Shown here: one piece after another, positions 45,482 to 54,842 of the stretch
Position numbering within the stretch: position 1 is the stretch's first letter
How the letters are laid out: each line of letters begins with the position of its first letter
Assembly (NCBI RefSeq): GCF_037176765.1
Contig: NC_090026.1
Location: forward strand, 132,430,752-132,494,751
Source: Anolis sagrei
Taxonomy: Eukaryota > Chordata > Lepidosauria > Squamata > Anolidae
Direction: 5' to 3'
DNA length: 64,000 bases
The notes under the pieces: generated by a model
Databases searched by the model: none
Told to the model about the DNA's origin: nothing
The model's input: the letters and a program-made list of their open reading frames with translations, nothing else
Translations under genes and position numbers: made by a program

Positions 45482-46217
45482 ATATGTGTGTGTGTGTAAA
45501 TTTTACATATGTAAAATTTCCTTCTTTTTGTTTGCTTTTGTTGTCCTTGCTTCTTCATTTTAATTGTGAAGTAATCTGTTAGAAATTAAGGAGAAGGCAG
45601 CAAGAAATGTGCCGGTGAAAGAAGGATGTCCAGAAGGATGGCCAAGGGACAGAGTGCTAAGCAATGCCAGAGAAGAGAGATCTGGTGAAGGAGAGCAACC
45701 AATGATTGTGGAAAGTACGATTAAGATATATAGCATCCTGATCTTGAACCTTCTACTAACCTCACCTATAGTTGAGTGGGACCTCATAGCAGGATCAGAA
45801 GGTTACCTAGTATTCCTCTCTCCTCATGACTTCATCCCACCCATGCCATCCCATATTGCACCAGCATCCTGGGACTGGGGCAGGAGGGGACAACGCTCTT
45901 ACTGCTTTGCAGCTGGCAGAACCATCTGTCTTAGGGAGCTCCTTTGTGGGTGACTCAAGGGGAAAGCCATCTTGAGAGGAGACAAGAGATTTCCCCTCTC
46001 TGGAGTGGTTATCTTAGTCGGTCAAGGGCCTGCTGATCGCGGGAGGCATTTGTAATAAGGGGGAGGCATGCAGGGGGAAACAGCACTACTACACCTAATC
46101 AAATGACCTTCCTACAGTCTTGCAGTTCTGAGTGCCTATATCTGATGAAGGGTGCTTAGGACAGATGTGGGATTTGTTTGTTCTCTTAGTAATGCTCCTC
46201 TGGGCTGTTGCTTCCAT
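45482..46217 (+). repeat. Duplicon between G3 and the first broken copy
   Basis: Matches 59176-59790: TTTTACATATGTA, TTGTTTGCTT-TGTTGTCC, GGAGAGCAACCAATGATTG, AGGCATTTGTAATAAGGG. It shows that a two-part unit (gene plus downstream broken copy) was duplicated together. Confidence 0.7.
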
Positions 46218-46392
46218 TTCCAACAGAGCTTGGAGGTGCAAACGAGGCAGGAGGAGATTGGCTGATGCTGACTATGGGGAAGATGGGAGGAGGGAGAAGT
46301 GCCTCTGGGAACATCATTCTCCGGGAAAAGAGGGTGAAGCCTGAACTTTCACCAAAGCCAGTGACCCAGACATGCATCAAGGAAGAACGGAG
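46218..46392 (+). pseudogene. GIMAP pseudogene, N-terminal piece
   Basis: After an acceptor-like CCAACAG it reads GANEAGGDWLMLTMGKMGGG, then RSASGNIILREKR and KPVTQTCIKEER, i.e. the G1 region of the G3/G4 type, and then homology stops at the same point where other sequence (46393 on) begins. The P-loop already has Arg, as in G3 and G4. The rest of the GTPase domain is missing, so it is a fragment. Another fragment of the same sort is at 59790-59905. Confidence 0.75.
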
Positions 46393-46690
46393 GTTAGGAA
46401 AAGGAGGAAGAAGAGGAGGGTTGGGGGAGCCAATGCTGGGACTTACCCTGGGGCTTGTCTTCGGAGGTGACCTCCTCCTCGCCACCTCCACTGCTTCCCA
46501 CTCCTTCCTTGGCCTCAGCCCAGCCTGGCAAGGCCACCAATGGTGCCCAAGGGACCTCCAAGGCAGGGAGCCGCAGAGATGGCAAAGAGGACAAAGCCAC
46601 TGCCGAGTGGGCAGAGCATCCCTACTTCACAAATTTTCACTTATTGTGGGTGGTCCTGGAACAGATCACCCACGATAAGTGAAGGAACAC
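46393..46690. other. Unexplained segment with exon-like features on the minus strand
   Basis: On the minus strand an open stretch (about 46440-46600, reading PALEVPWAPLVALPGWAEAK and EEEVTSEDKPQ) runs into a consensus GTAAGT donor (46446-46441). It may be an exon fragment of another gene carried in by a rearrangement. Bases 46635-46682 form an imperfect inverted repeat (CACTTATTGTGGGTGGTCC and its mirror), the kind left by Tigger/mariner-type DNA transposons. Confidence 0.3.
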
Positions 46691-46779
46691 TATAGCACCA
46701 ATTGGACAGGGTATAAAATAGAAAAGGAAGGTGGAAAAAATAAAGAAATAAACCTGAATCTCTTTGCTGATGATGCAAT

Positions 46780-47037
46780 TTTTTTTTTGCCGTGTCAGGA
46801 GCAAGTCGCTTCTGGTGTGAGAGAATTGGCCGTCTGCAAGGACGTTGCCCAGGGAACGCCCGGATGATTTTTGATGTTTTTATCATCCTTGTGGGAGGCT
46901 TCTCTCATGTCCCCGCATGAGGAGCTGGAGCTGATAGAGGGAGCTCATCTGCCTCTCTCCGGATTCGAACCTGAGACCTGTCGGTCTTCAGTCCTGCTGG
47001 CACAGGTGTTTAACCCACTGCGCCACCGGGGTCTCCC
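46780..47037 (-). mobile_element. tRNA-derived SINE, reverse copy, inside the L1 catalytic site
   Basis: It starts with a T run (the reversed poly(A)), then GCCGTGTCAGGAGCAAGTCG, GAGAATTGGCC, and ends in the reversed B box and A box (GATTCGAACCTGAGACC; AACCCACTGCGCCACC). The duplicated target GATGATGCAAT lies at 46769-46779 and, after a (GAT)n expansion, at 47059-47069. The target codes for the Asp-Asp of the RT active site. Confidence 0.8.
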
Positions 47038-48614
47038 GATGATTATGATGATGATGATGATGATGCAATAATTATTACCAATCAACCGTTAGTCATGATA
47101 AAAGGTATGATAAAAAATGGGAAGAGTTTAAGACTATATCAGGATTATTCATTAACATCAAAAAGCCAGCGATACTATGTCTTAACACCCCACCAAGGGA
47201 ACAACTGGAGATTAGGAAAATATCAGGATTAAAATTAGGATCAAAAAAGCTAAAATATTTAGGAGTGTAGATATATAAAAATCCGAAGAGTATAGTTAAG
47301 GGGAATTACAAACAAAAATGGAAAGTAACAGAGAAACAACTTAAGAATTGGGAAGGGAAAACCTTAACAAGAGTGGACAGAATAAGGGCATTGAAAATGT
47401 TCATAATACCCAAATGATTATATATTACCAAATACAGAAGAGATGAAGATGTTAAAGACATGGGACAGAAGAATAAAAATATGGGCAGTCGGAGGAAAAA
47501 GACCCAGAATAAGGGACGAATGGTTCAGTGCAAAAGAGGAAGAGGGAGGCTGGGGGATCCCAAGATTAGAAGTCTATTATGAGGCATTTCAAATCCAAAG
47601 ATTGTTGGAAATACCGTGGGGGGGGGGGATGGGTAAATATGGAGAAGATAATAAATACTATTAAAGGAAAAGAAATAATATTTGGGGAATGGAAGAGGAG
47701 AGAGGACACAGAACTTAAGAAACACTTTAAAGGAACAATAAAAGTGTGGGGGGAAAGAAAGAAGATGTTAAATCCAGGCACTGAAAATAAGATGGCAACT
47801 ATATGGTAAGTTAATTATAATAATGATGAAATTATAGGCAGAACATTGAGATTAACTGAAAGCAGAGGGAAAAGGTTAGTGGAGGACTTGCACACAGAGG
47901 ACAAAAACCCTGTAGATCAAAAAGCAATTCAGAATTGGATTGGGCCAGGGAACTGGCTTCAAAGCTGGGCTAGAAGACAGGAAATTTTGGACGGAGGGAA
48001 AAAAAATAGAGAACAGGAGAGTCCATTTGAGAAGGTGATGAGGAATGTTTGAGAGGGGAGAAGAAAGTGGCAGGAGATCTGTACAAAGAAATCATAACAG
48101 TAAAAGAAGAAATAATGTTTTCCAAACATGGAGACCGGACATGGAAATTGAGGGGGAAGACATCCAAAGGGAAATGGTACAGAACTCCTGCACAACTTTC
48201 ACGCTTTGTACCAGGGATCAAGGAGAGGTGTTGGCATGGCTGTGAACAAAGAGGGGTGTTTAATCCTATGATATGGGAATGTGATCAAGTGCAAGAATAC
48301 TGGAAAAGGATTGAAGGGGAAATCAATAGAACGTTACATTTACAAATAGTAATAGTTAATAGAAATGTACTACATGCACAGATATCAGGAGCGAAGAAAA
48401 TACAAAAAGAAGACTTGGTTGACAAATTAATAGCGTGCGCACAAATTGTTTTAGTGAGTGGTTGGAAAGATAAAACAAAATGGACATTGACTAGCTGGTA
48501 TAAAGTATATCGTTAATATGTTAAATGTGGAAATAACAAATTGCAAATGGGATAATATAGATAAAATTGAAAAGGTTACAATAACCAAGAGGATGAGGGA
48601 ACCAGTTAGGAATT

Positions 48615-48807
48615 GTATTGTCGAAGGCTTTCATGGCTGGAATCACTGTGGTTTTGTAGGTTTTTTCAGGCCATATGGCCATGTTCTAGAAGCATTCTCT
48701 CCTGACCTCACTACCTCTGAGGATGCTTGCCATAGATGCAGGCGAAATGTCAGGAGAGAATGCCTCTAGAACATGGCCATACAGCCCGAAAAAACCTACA
48801 ACAACGC
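48615..48807. mobile_element. Short fold-back Penelope-like element
   Basis: Two inverted arms (GTATTGTCGAAGGCTTTCATGG... and ...GCCCGAAAAAACCTACAACA) joined with almost no interior. An 11-base duplication AGTTAGGAATT flanks it (48604-48614, 48808-48818). It is an internally deleted relative of the 30406 element and lies in the L1 3' UTR. Confidence 0.65.
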
Positions 48808-49283
48808 AGTTAGGAATTATTTAGAGAATGCGCTAAGACTGATATTTCAAATGTAACTTCCTTAGTTTAATGTATAAATTGCGTGTACAAGGAGGGGAGG
48901 GTGGGAATGGGATAAAACAAGAAAACATTAATAAAAAAAAGGATAGTCCACCAAATCAGTAATTTATCAGAGGAAAAATGCATTCTTTATTTGCTTTAAG
49001 TTATCCTAAAATAGAGGAGAGAAACTGAACGTCAGGCAGGGGCTAATTTTCACCCCCAACATTGCGACATTGCATCTCACGTCATCCCCATCCTCAAATT
49101 ACTTTCTTAATTTACTTTTTGGGATTGGGTGGCACATGATGTTGGCTATAGGAAAACCCACATAAAGTATTTGGTCAAAGGCATTGAGAGAGAGAGAGGG
49201 ATGTATACGACTGGGCTGCATTTCAAAAGTCACCTATAGTCCCATCTCAGTGATGCTGAACCTCTTGATTTTGTTCCTCTCAG

Positions 49284-50019
49284 GGCCCGGAAGAGCAAAC
49301 GAGGAGGAACAAGAGTGGCGGATTGTGCTTGTGGGGAAGACGAGTGGAGGGAGAAGTGCCTCCGGGAACACCATTCTGGGGGAAAAGAGGCTCAAGTCTG
49401 AACTTTCACTGAAGGCAGTGACCAGGACATGCATCAAGGAAGAACGGGCAGAGAAGTGGAAGGGGAAGAGGATTGCCATCATCGACACTCCCAACATCTT
49501 TGATGCCGGTCTCCAAGAACCACAGAAATCCCGGGAGATCCAGAAGTGCCGCGATCTGGCCAAGCCTGGACCTCACGCTCTGGTGTTTGTGACCCAGGTT
49601 GGCCGCTTCACCGAGGAAGACGTCATGGCCTTGAAGAAGGTGGAGGAGTTCTTTGGCCAGGAGGCCACAAAGCACATGATTGTCCTGTTCACCCGCAAGG
49701 AAGACTTGGACCCAATGGTTGGCTTAGAAGATTATGTAGTGACATCAGGCAACCCAGCCTTGCAGGATTTGGTCAAGCGATGCCAGGGTCGATGCTGTGC
49801 CTTCAACAACAAATTGACAGGGAAGGAAGGAGCCCAGCAAGCCACAGAGCTGTTCTCTCTGGTTGAGAAGATGGTGCGGCAGAATCAGGACAGGCCGCAT
49901 CTCATGGAGCCTCCTGAGGAGACGGAAATGCCGATGATGCATAGGGCATCTTCAGAGGGAAATGAATTAGAGACGGCTACTAGGAAATATCGCAAAATGG
50001 AGCCTCCCAAACCAGGTAA

Positions 50020-50026
<7 letters not shown>
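49284..50026 (+). CDS. GIMAP-like GTPase with an Arg P-loop (G4, main exon)
   Basis: The exon starts after a TTCCTCTCAG acceptor in phase 1 and encodes about 247 residues. Motifs are G1 GKTSGGRS (Arg at 49352-49354), G3 DTPN, the conserved box (KPGPHALVFVTQVGRFT), G4 TRKED and CCAFNNKLTG. It is a recent duplicate of G3 with the frame intact across the whole domain. The tail differs (EMPMMHRASSEGNELETATR) and its stop lies at the start of a (TAAA)n microsatellite. A CAG|GTAATA donor just before it is kept. I see no leader exon of its own between the L1 and the exon, so it may use the G3 leader at 35405 or be untranslated from its own start. Confidence 0.82.
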
Positions 50027-50050
<24 letters not shown>

Positions 50051-50110
50051 ATTTAATATATACCCCACCACCATCTCCCCAATGGGGACTCGGAGTGGCT
50101 TACATGAGGC
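50015..50110. repeat. (TAAA)n microsatellite and reversed L2-type tail
   Basis: About ten TAAA units followed by TACCCCACCACCATCTCCCC and GGGGACTCGGAGTGGCTTAC, the reverse of the L2/SINE tail seen elsewhere. Its insertion supplies the G4 stop codon and replaces the last codons found in G3. Confidence 0.7.
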
Positions 50111-50119
50111 CAAGCCCAA

Positions 50120-50345
50120 AGCCAATGAAATTAACTAACAGTATTCACATCCCACACTGTGTCAGGGCAATGTATGATACAATCAATTTGGACACCAAAC
50201 AAACCTTTGAAAAAGGTGATTTCAACAGACTAAGTGTTAGAATTTGAAATCTGAGGGTTGAAAACCACTTAAAATAGCTTTAAACAATGTGAAACCATGC
50301 ACATGAGTACAATGAGTTACACCTCCCAGTTTGCCAGAAAGCACA
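50120..50345 (+). repeat. Duplicon: 3' flank of G4
   Basis: Same landmarks as 38440-38600 (GTCAGGGCAATGTATGATA, GATTTCAACAGACTAAG, GAATTTGAAATCTGA). It ends where other repeats start; the rest of the flank reappears at 53546. Confidence 0.65.
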
Positions 50346-50679
50346 CGCATGCACATACATGTTTTGCTTGATTTATTTTTATTAAATGTTTTATTAAATA
50401 AAACATTTTTTTAAAAGCAGGTAAAAAAGCAGGTAAAAGAGGGTATATTTATTATACATGTAAAGTGGGAGAACAATAATATAAAAGGAAAGTAGGAAAA
50501 TGGGATAGAATAGAAAAACCAAGGAAGGAAATAAGATTTTTAAAAATTAAGAAAAAAACGGTGCAATAAAAACATATATAAAATACTAGCTGTACCCTGC
50601 CACGCGTTGCTGTGGTCTATAGTAAATCTTTTCAAAGTAGATATCTGGAGTATTATGAAAGAGGGGTACCTACCTATTC

Positions 50680-50990
50680 CTTCCCCCTTTCTCTCCCCCT
50701 TTCTCTCCTTTCTTCCTTCTCTATCTCTCTCTTTCTTTCCTTCTTTCGCTCCTTGGTTTCATCCTTCTCTCTTTCCTTCATTCCCTTCTCCTTTCTTCCT
50801 TTGCCTCCTTTCTTCCCTCCATGTTTCCTTCCTTCTTTCATTTTTTATTTCCTTTTCTCCTTCCTTCTTTACCTCTTTCCTGCCTTTCTTTCCTTTTATT
50901 TTTCTTTCCTTTCTACTTTCTCTTCTTCCTTCCTTCAGTACCTCTTTCTTTCCTGCCTTCCCTCCTTCCTTTCTTCCTTCTCTTTGCTTA
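50680..50990. repeat. Pyrimidine-rich (CTTT/CCTT)n tract
   Basis: About 300 bases of C/T with CTTTCCTTCC-type units, almost pure on one strand. It opens long frames rich in Phe, Ser and Leu (plus strand) and Lys, Arg, Glu (minus strand) that are not genes. It could form triplex DNA. Confidence 0.9.
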
Positions 50991-51115
50991 CCAAACCCTT
51001 CTCGTGCTTTCTGTTGGGTCATGGGTGTCCTGTGTGCCACGTTTGGTTTAATTCCATCGTTGGTGGAGTTCAGAATGCTTTGATTGTAGGTAAACTATAA
51101 ATCCCAGCAGCTTCA

Positions 51116-52084
51116 ATGGAGGGGGGTGGGAGGAGGAGGAGTGCAGGGGCGGGGCCTCGGTGGGTGTGGGCGGGGCTTCAGTGGAGGGGGGTGGGAGGAG
51201 GAGGAGTGCAGGGGTGGGGCGTCGGTGGGTGTGGGCGGGGCTTCGGCGGAGGGGGTGGGAGGAGGAGGAGTGTAGGGCGGGCCGTTGGTGGGTGTGGGCG
51301 GGGCTTTGGTGGAGGGGGTGGGAGGAGGAGGAGTGCAGGGGCGGGGCGTCGATGGGTGGAGGCGGGGCTTCGGCGGATGGGGGTGGGAGGAGGAGTGCAG
51401 GGGCGAGGCGTCGGTGGGTGTGAGCGGGCCTTCGGCGGAGGGGGGTGGGAGGAGGAGGAGTGCAGGGGCGGGGCCTCGGTGGGTGTGGGTGGGGCTTCGG
51501 CAGAGGGGGTGGGAGGAGGAGGTGTGCAGGGGCGGGGCCTTGGTGGGTGTGGGTGGGGCTTCGGTGGAGGGGGGTGGAAGGAGGAGTGCAGGGGTGGGGT
51601 GTCGGTGGGTGTAGGCGGGGCTTCGGCGGAGGGGGTGGGAGGAGGAGTGTAGGGGCGTGGCCTCGGGTGTGGGCGGGGCTTTGGCAGAGGGGGGTGGGAG
51701 GAGGACTGCAGGGGTGAGGCATCAGTGGGTGTGGGCGGGCCTTCAGCGGAGGGGGTGGGAGAAGGAGGAGTGCAGGGGCGGGGCCTCGGTGGGTGTGGGT
51801 GGGGTTTTGGCAGAGGGGGTAGGAGGAGGAGGAGTGCAGGGGCGGGGCCTCGGTGGGTGTGGGCGGGGCTTCGGTGGAGGGGGTGGGAGGAGGAGTGTAG
51901 GGGCGTGGCCTCGGTTGGGTGTGGGTGGGGCTTTGGCAGAGGGGGGTGGGAGGAGGAGTGCAGGGGTGGGGCGTAGGTGGGTGTGGGCAGGGCTTCGGTG
52001 GAGGGGGGTGGGAGGAGGAGGATTGCAGAGGCGGGGCGTCGGTGGGTGTGGGCAAGGCTTTGGCGGAGGGAGGAGGGAGGTGCG
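51116..52084. repeat. GC-rich minisatellite, about 62-base unit, about 15 copies
   Basis: The unit reads roughly GGGGCGGGGCCTCGGTGGG, TGTGGGCGGGGCTTCGG, GGAGGGGGTGGGAGGAGGAG. Copies are 58-65 bases and differ by a few bases (GGCCTCGG/GGCGTCGG, presence of a GGA). Every unit has GC boxes (GGGGCGGGGC) and several runs of three or more G, so it has G-quadruplex potential. Long open frames on both strands come from the lack of stops in the unit. Confidence 0.95.
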
Positions 52085-52419
52085 GAGGGAACGTTGGCCG
52101 TTTGGCTATGTGCATGTGCCAGGGACTTTACGCCATTGCACATGTTCAGTTGTTTTGTCCTTTTGTGAGTGTGTTGTTGTGTTGTTTTTTTATTTTGTTT
52201 CGATTTGTTTGTACCTTGTGGGTTGAGGTATGTGCATGGGAATTTTGGTTAATTTTCGTTGGGGTTTTTTTGAGTTTTGCTGTCCCGTTGAACACCCCTT
52301 ACAGATTTATATATATAGATGACAACAAGAAAAAAAACTGGTGACTCCCATCTAGTCCTTATGTCTTTAAACTCTGTTTAGTAATGATCTGTATGCAAGG
52401 TGAGATCTCTTAGCTTTAA

Positions 52420-53545
52420 AATGTGAAAAATCAGCTCTTCTTGTTTCTCCATAACAAGACATTGCCTTTTAAAGTTTCTTTTAATTTTTTAGTTTTTTCA
52501 TATTCCTCTATTTTGGACCAATCTGTATACCTAATTGGACTTCCCAAATTTTTCTTTAATAAAAAGGTTAATTTGCCCATGTCCTTAATCTCTCTTATTT
52601 TATATAACCATTCGCCCATGTCCGGTATTTCATTTTGCTTCCGGTGTTTTTGCGTAGCTGATCCTTGCAGCTGTGATCAAATATGTAAATAAGAGATCCT
52701 CGTTTGAGTCTAGTGGTAAATCTGGGTCAATTATTCCTAATAAGTAATATTCCGTTATTTTAGGGATTTTTTTCTTAAAAATGTGTTGGCATTCCATATG
52801 TATTGCCTCCCCCCCACCCCACTTTTTTTTTGCTTCTTTGCAAGTCCACCACATGTGGAAGAAACTGCCCTCTTGATCCTTACATTTCCAGCAGTTCTTT
52901 TGCATGTTTTTATACATTAAACTTAATATCTTCGGCGTAATGTACCAACGATGGAACATCTTTAGCCAATATTCCCTCAGATCCGCTGCACATAGTTTAA
53001 TATTTTATTCCATATTAGTTCCCAATCCAAAAGAGCTATTGGTCTTCTCAAGTTTTCTGTCTCCTTAATCATACAGGCTTCTACTGTTTCCCCTTCTGTT
53101 GACCATTCTAGTAACTTATTATAATTTTTTTGTAATAGTCTTTTTTCACTTTCTAAAATTTTGTCCCAGAATTCCTCTCTATAGTTGAACTTAATTGTTT
53201 TATCTTCATTAAAGAATTCTTTAATTTGTAGGTAGTGAAGCCAAGATATGTCCGCAAAGTTTTGTTTGATCTCTTCATGTGGTTTCAAAGTCGGTGAGCC
53301 CTTAGGTTGGCCATCTAGACCATCCTAATAGTATTCTTTGATTGAGCTCTACAGAGGAAAGCCATAGCGGGGTTTTAGAATAGAAATAGTTTTTATATTT
53401 TTGGCAAATTCTTAATAACGAGGATCTTCTTTTCTCTCTCTCTTGTACCAAACATATGAATGCCAAACCACCCGAAGGTCATGACCCTCTAGAGTTAGCA
53501 ATTTTTCCTTCTTTAAGTTCATCAAGTCCTTTATCCAAACAAGAG
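52420..53545 (-). mobile_element. L1 LINE ORF2 C-terminal part
   Basis: Minus-strand frames read, from 53545 down: [15 protein letters not shown]-like text, ADISWLHYLQIKEFF, LLQKNYNKLLEWSTEGE, MFHRWYITPKILSLMY, then the Cys-His end CWKCKDQEGSFFHMWWTCKE. The order is that of L1. There are a few breaks. It lies between the ACTAGCTG element and a duplicon piece. Confidence 0.82.
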
Positions 53546-53835
53546 CTTGATTTCTGAGTGACCTTAGTGTTGCCTCAAGTTGGCTATTAAAAAAAAGTTA
53601 TTCTACACACCTGAATATTACAGAATGTCATTACTTTCTCTGCTGAGACTGATCGGTCCATAGTACATGTTATTTAGAAATCTAACTTTTTTGCTCTGAG
53701 TCCCTAATATACAGACTGGGCCTTGGAAAGCCTGGATGTTGAGCCCAGTTTGCCCAAGAGGTCCAGCCGCCTCCATTCCCCCTCGCCTTCTGGAGAGCAA
53801 AGAAAGAGGAGGAGGAGGAGGAGAGTATAATAGGG
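53546..53835 (+). repeat. Duplicon piece (3' flank of a G3/G4-type gene)
   Basis: Matches 38580-38860 and 59975-60260: GTTGCCTCAA-TTGGCTATTA, GCTGAGACTGATCGGTCCAT, CCTTGGAAAGCCTGGATGTTG. The acceptor-like CCCCAG of the G3 copy is lost here. It ends in (AGG)n. Confidence 0.65.
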
Positions 53836-54240
53836 TAGGAATTTATTTGTGAACAAATCCCAACTGCTGCAAACCAAATATAATAGATGAAGGCTTAATT
53901 GGAATAAAATCCTCAGCGCTTGCCACCAATTATGAAATGTATGTAGCTTTAGATAATTAAAAACCCAAAAGCAAAAAGTTGTGATAAGCTGGAACTTTCT
54001 TCTGGCTGAAAAACCTTTTGAAAGTATACTGCCCCCCAACAAACTTAAAAGCAATGTAAAGTCTTTGGCTTATTTCAGGTATTTCCTGGTTAGAATGTGC
54101 TGCATTCACACTCAGGCCTGTGTACTGAGGTAACACTGAAAGGACTTCTTCTTTAAAATATACGCTGCCACCATTAAACCTTTGACTTCTTCCATAGATT
54201 GCTTTTAAAACTTCTTACACAGAGGCACACGTGAGGCAGA
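53836..54240. other. No feature recognised
   Basis: AT-rich unique-looking sequence with no gene-like signal. Confidence 0.35.
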
Positions 54241-54837
54241 TGTGGTGGACAATAAAACAATGGTGTTTATTTAAGGAAACTTGAACAAAATAGGCTTTAG
54301 GCTTAGTTGGTTTGAAAGATTGTCTTTAAAGCGTGTGGTTTCTTTAAGCAGTTCAAAACTTTAGTTCCAAGTTACACTCCTTTCTCCCTCCAGAGATCAC
54401 TGACAGGATTGCTTCTCTGAAAGTAACCCCAAACTCCGCACAGACAGTCCTTCTCTTTTTAGATCTGTCTCTCCGCTCTCCAGCTATCTTCTCTAATAGC
54501 TGTAATCTTCCCACTAGCTATCTCTGCTAGCCAACTGACCTCTCCAGGCCTCTCTCACTACTCTCTTCTTCACTCTCAAACTCCCAGCTTCTTCTCCTTT
54601 GACACCCAGGTTCAATCTCCCTGACAGGGTTTAAAACGCCCCCTTAAAGTCACTTTTTCCTTTTCTAAGTTAAGCTCCGCCCACTCTCTCCCAGCCAATC
54701 ACTAACTCCTCTCATTTCCTTACCTAAGCACGCCCCCTTCAGGATATGAGATTTAAAATGGATGCCCCCGGCACCTTTCCAAAATGACTGCCGAACTTCC
54801 TGTGCCTACTTTTTCCTAGGCTTTTCCTAGCATAACA
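54241..54837 (-). mobile_element. Solo-LTR-like segment, reverse orientation
   Basis: It starts TGTGGTGG and ends CTAGCATAACA; read in reverse it begins TGTTATGC and has AATAAACACC near its end as a poly(A)-like signal. No target duplication was found. It abuts a CR1 at 54843. Family and limits are uncertain. Confidence 0.35.
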
Positions 54838-54842
54838 GATAG

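Larger units (their letters stand above)
46690..48940 (+). mobile_element. L1 LINE, ORF2 C-terminal half and 3' UTR
   Basis: Reads in order: GYKIEKEGGKNKEINLNLFA, the catalytic DD (split by a SINE), LKYLGV-type text, DRRIKIWAVGGKRPRIRDEW, then EYWKRIEGEINRTLHLQIV and LIACAQIVLVSGWKDKTKW. It has several frame breaks and two insertions (SINE 46780-47037; Penelope-like 48615-48807). Its end lies about 350 bases upstream of the G4 exon. Confidence 0.8.
50585..52321 (+). mobile_element. ACTAGCTG-family element carrying two tandem arrays
   Basis: The start is ACTAGCTGTACCCTGCCACG and GTTGCTGTGG; the end is GTTGAACACCCCTTACAG and ATATATATAGAT. The same ends occur on 62413-62824. Inside lie a pyrimidine-rich array and a GC-rich minisatellite, which make it about four times longer than the other copy. 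There is no recognisable protein. The class is unknown to me; ends of this kind are widespread in squamate DNA. Confidence 0.55.

Noticed and set aside
49184-49283. Extra N-terminal residues conserved between G3 and G4 (IRLGCISKVTYSPISVMLN)
   Set aside because: The conservation reflects a recent duplication of intron DNA. The stretch ends in the acceptor and does not occur in G1.
50607-51100. Plus-strand Phe/Ser/Leu-rich frames of about 160 codons resembling a membrane protein
   Set aside because: They come from the (CTTT)n pyrimidine tract; the composition is the repeat's and not a protein's.
51048-52143. Two minus-strand open frames of more than 300 codons rich in Pro, Thr and His, and several plus-strand Gly-rich frames
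   Set aside because: They are produced by the 62-base GC-rich minisatellite, which has no stop codons in several frames. There is no start context, splice structure or known domain.
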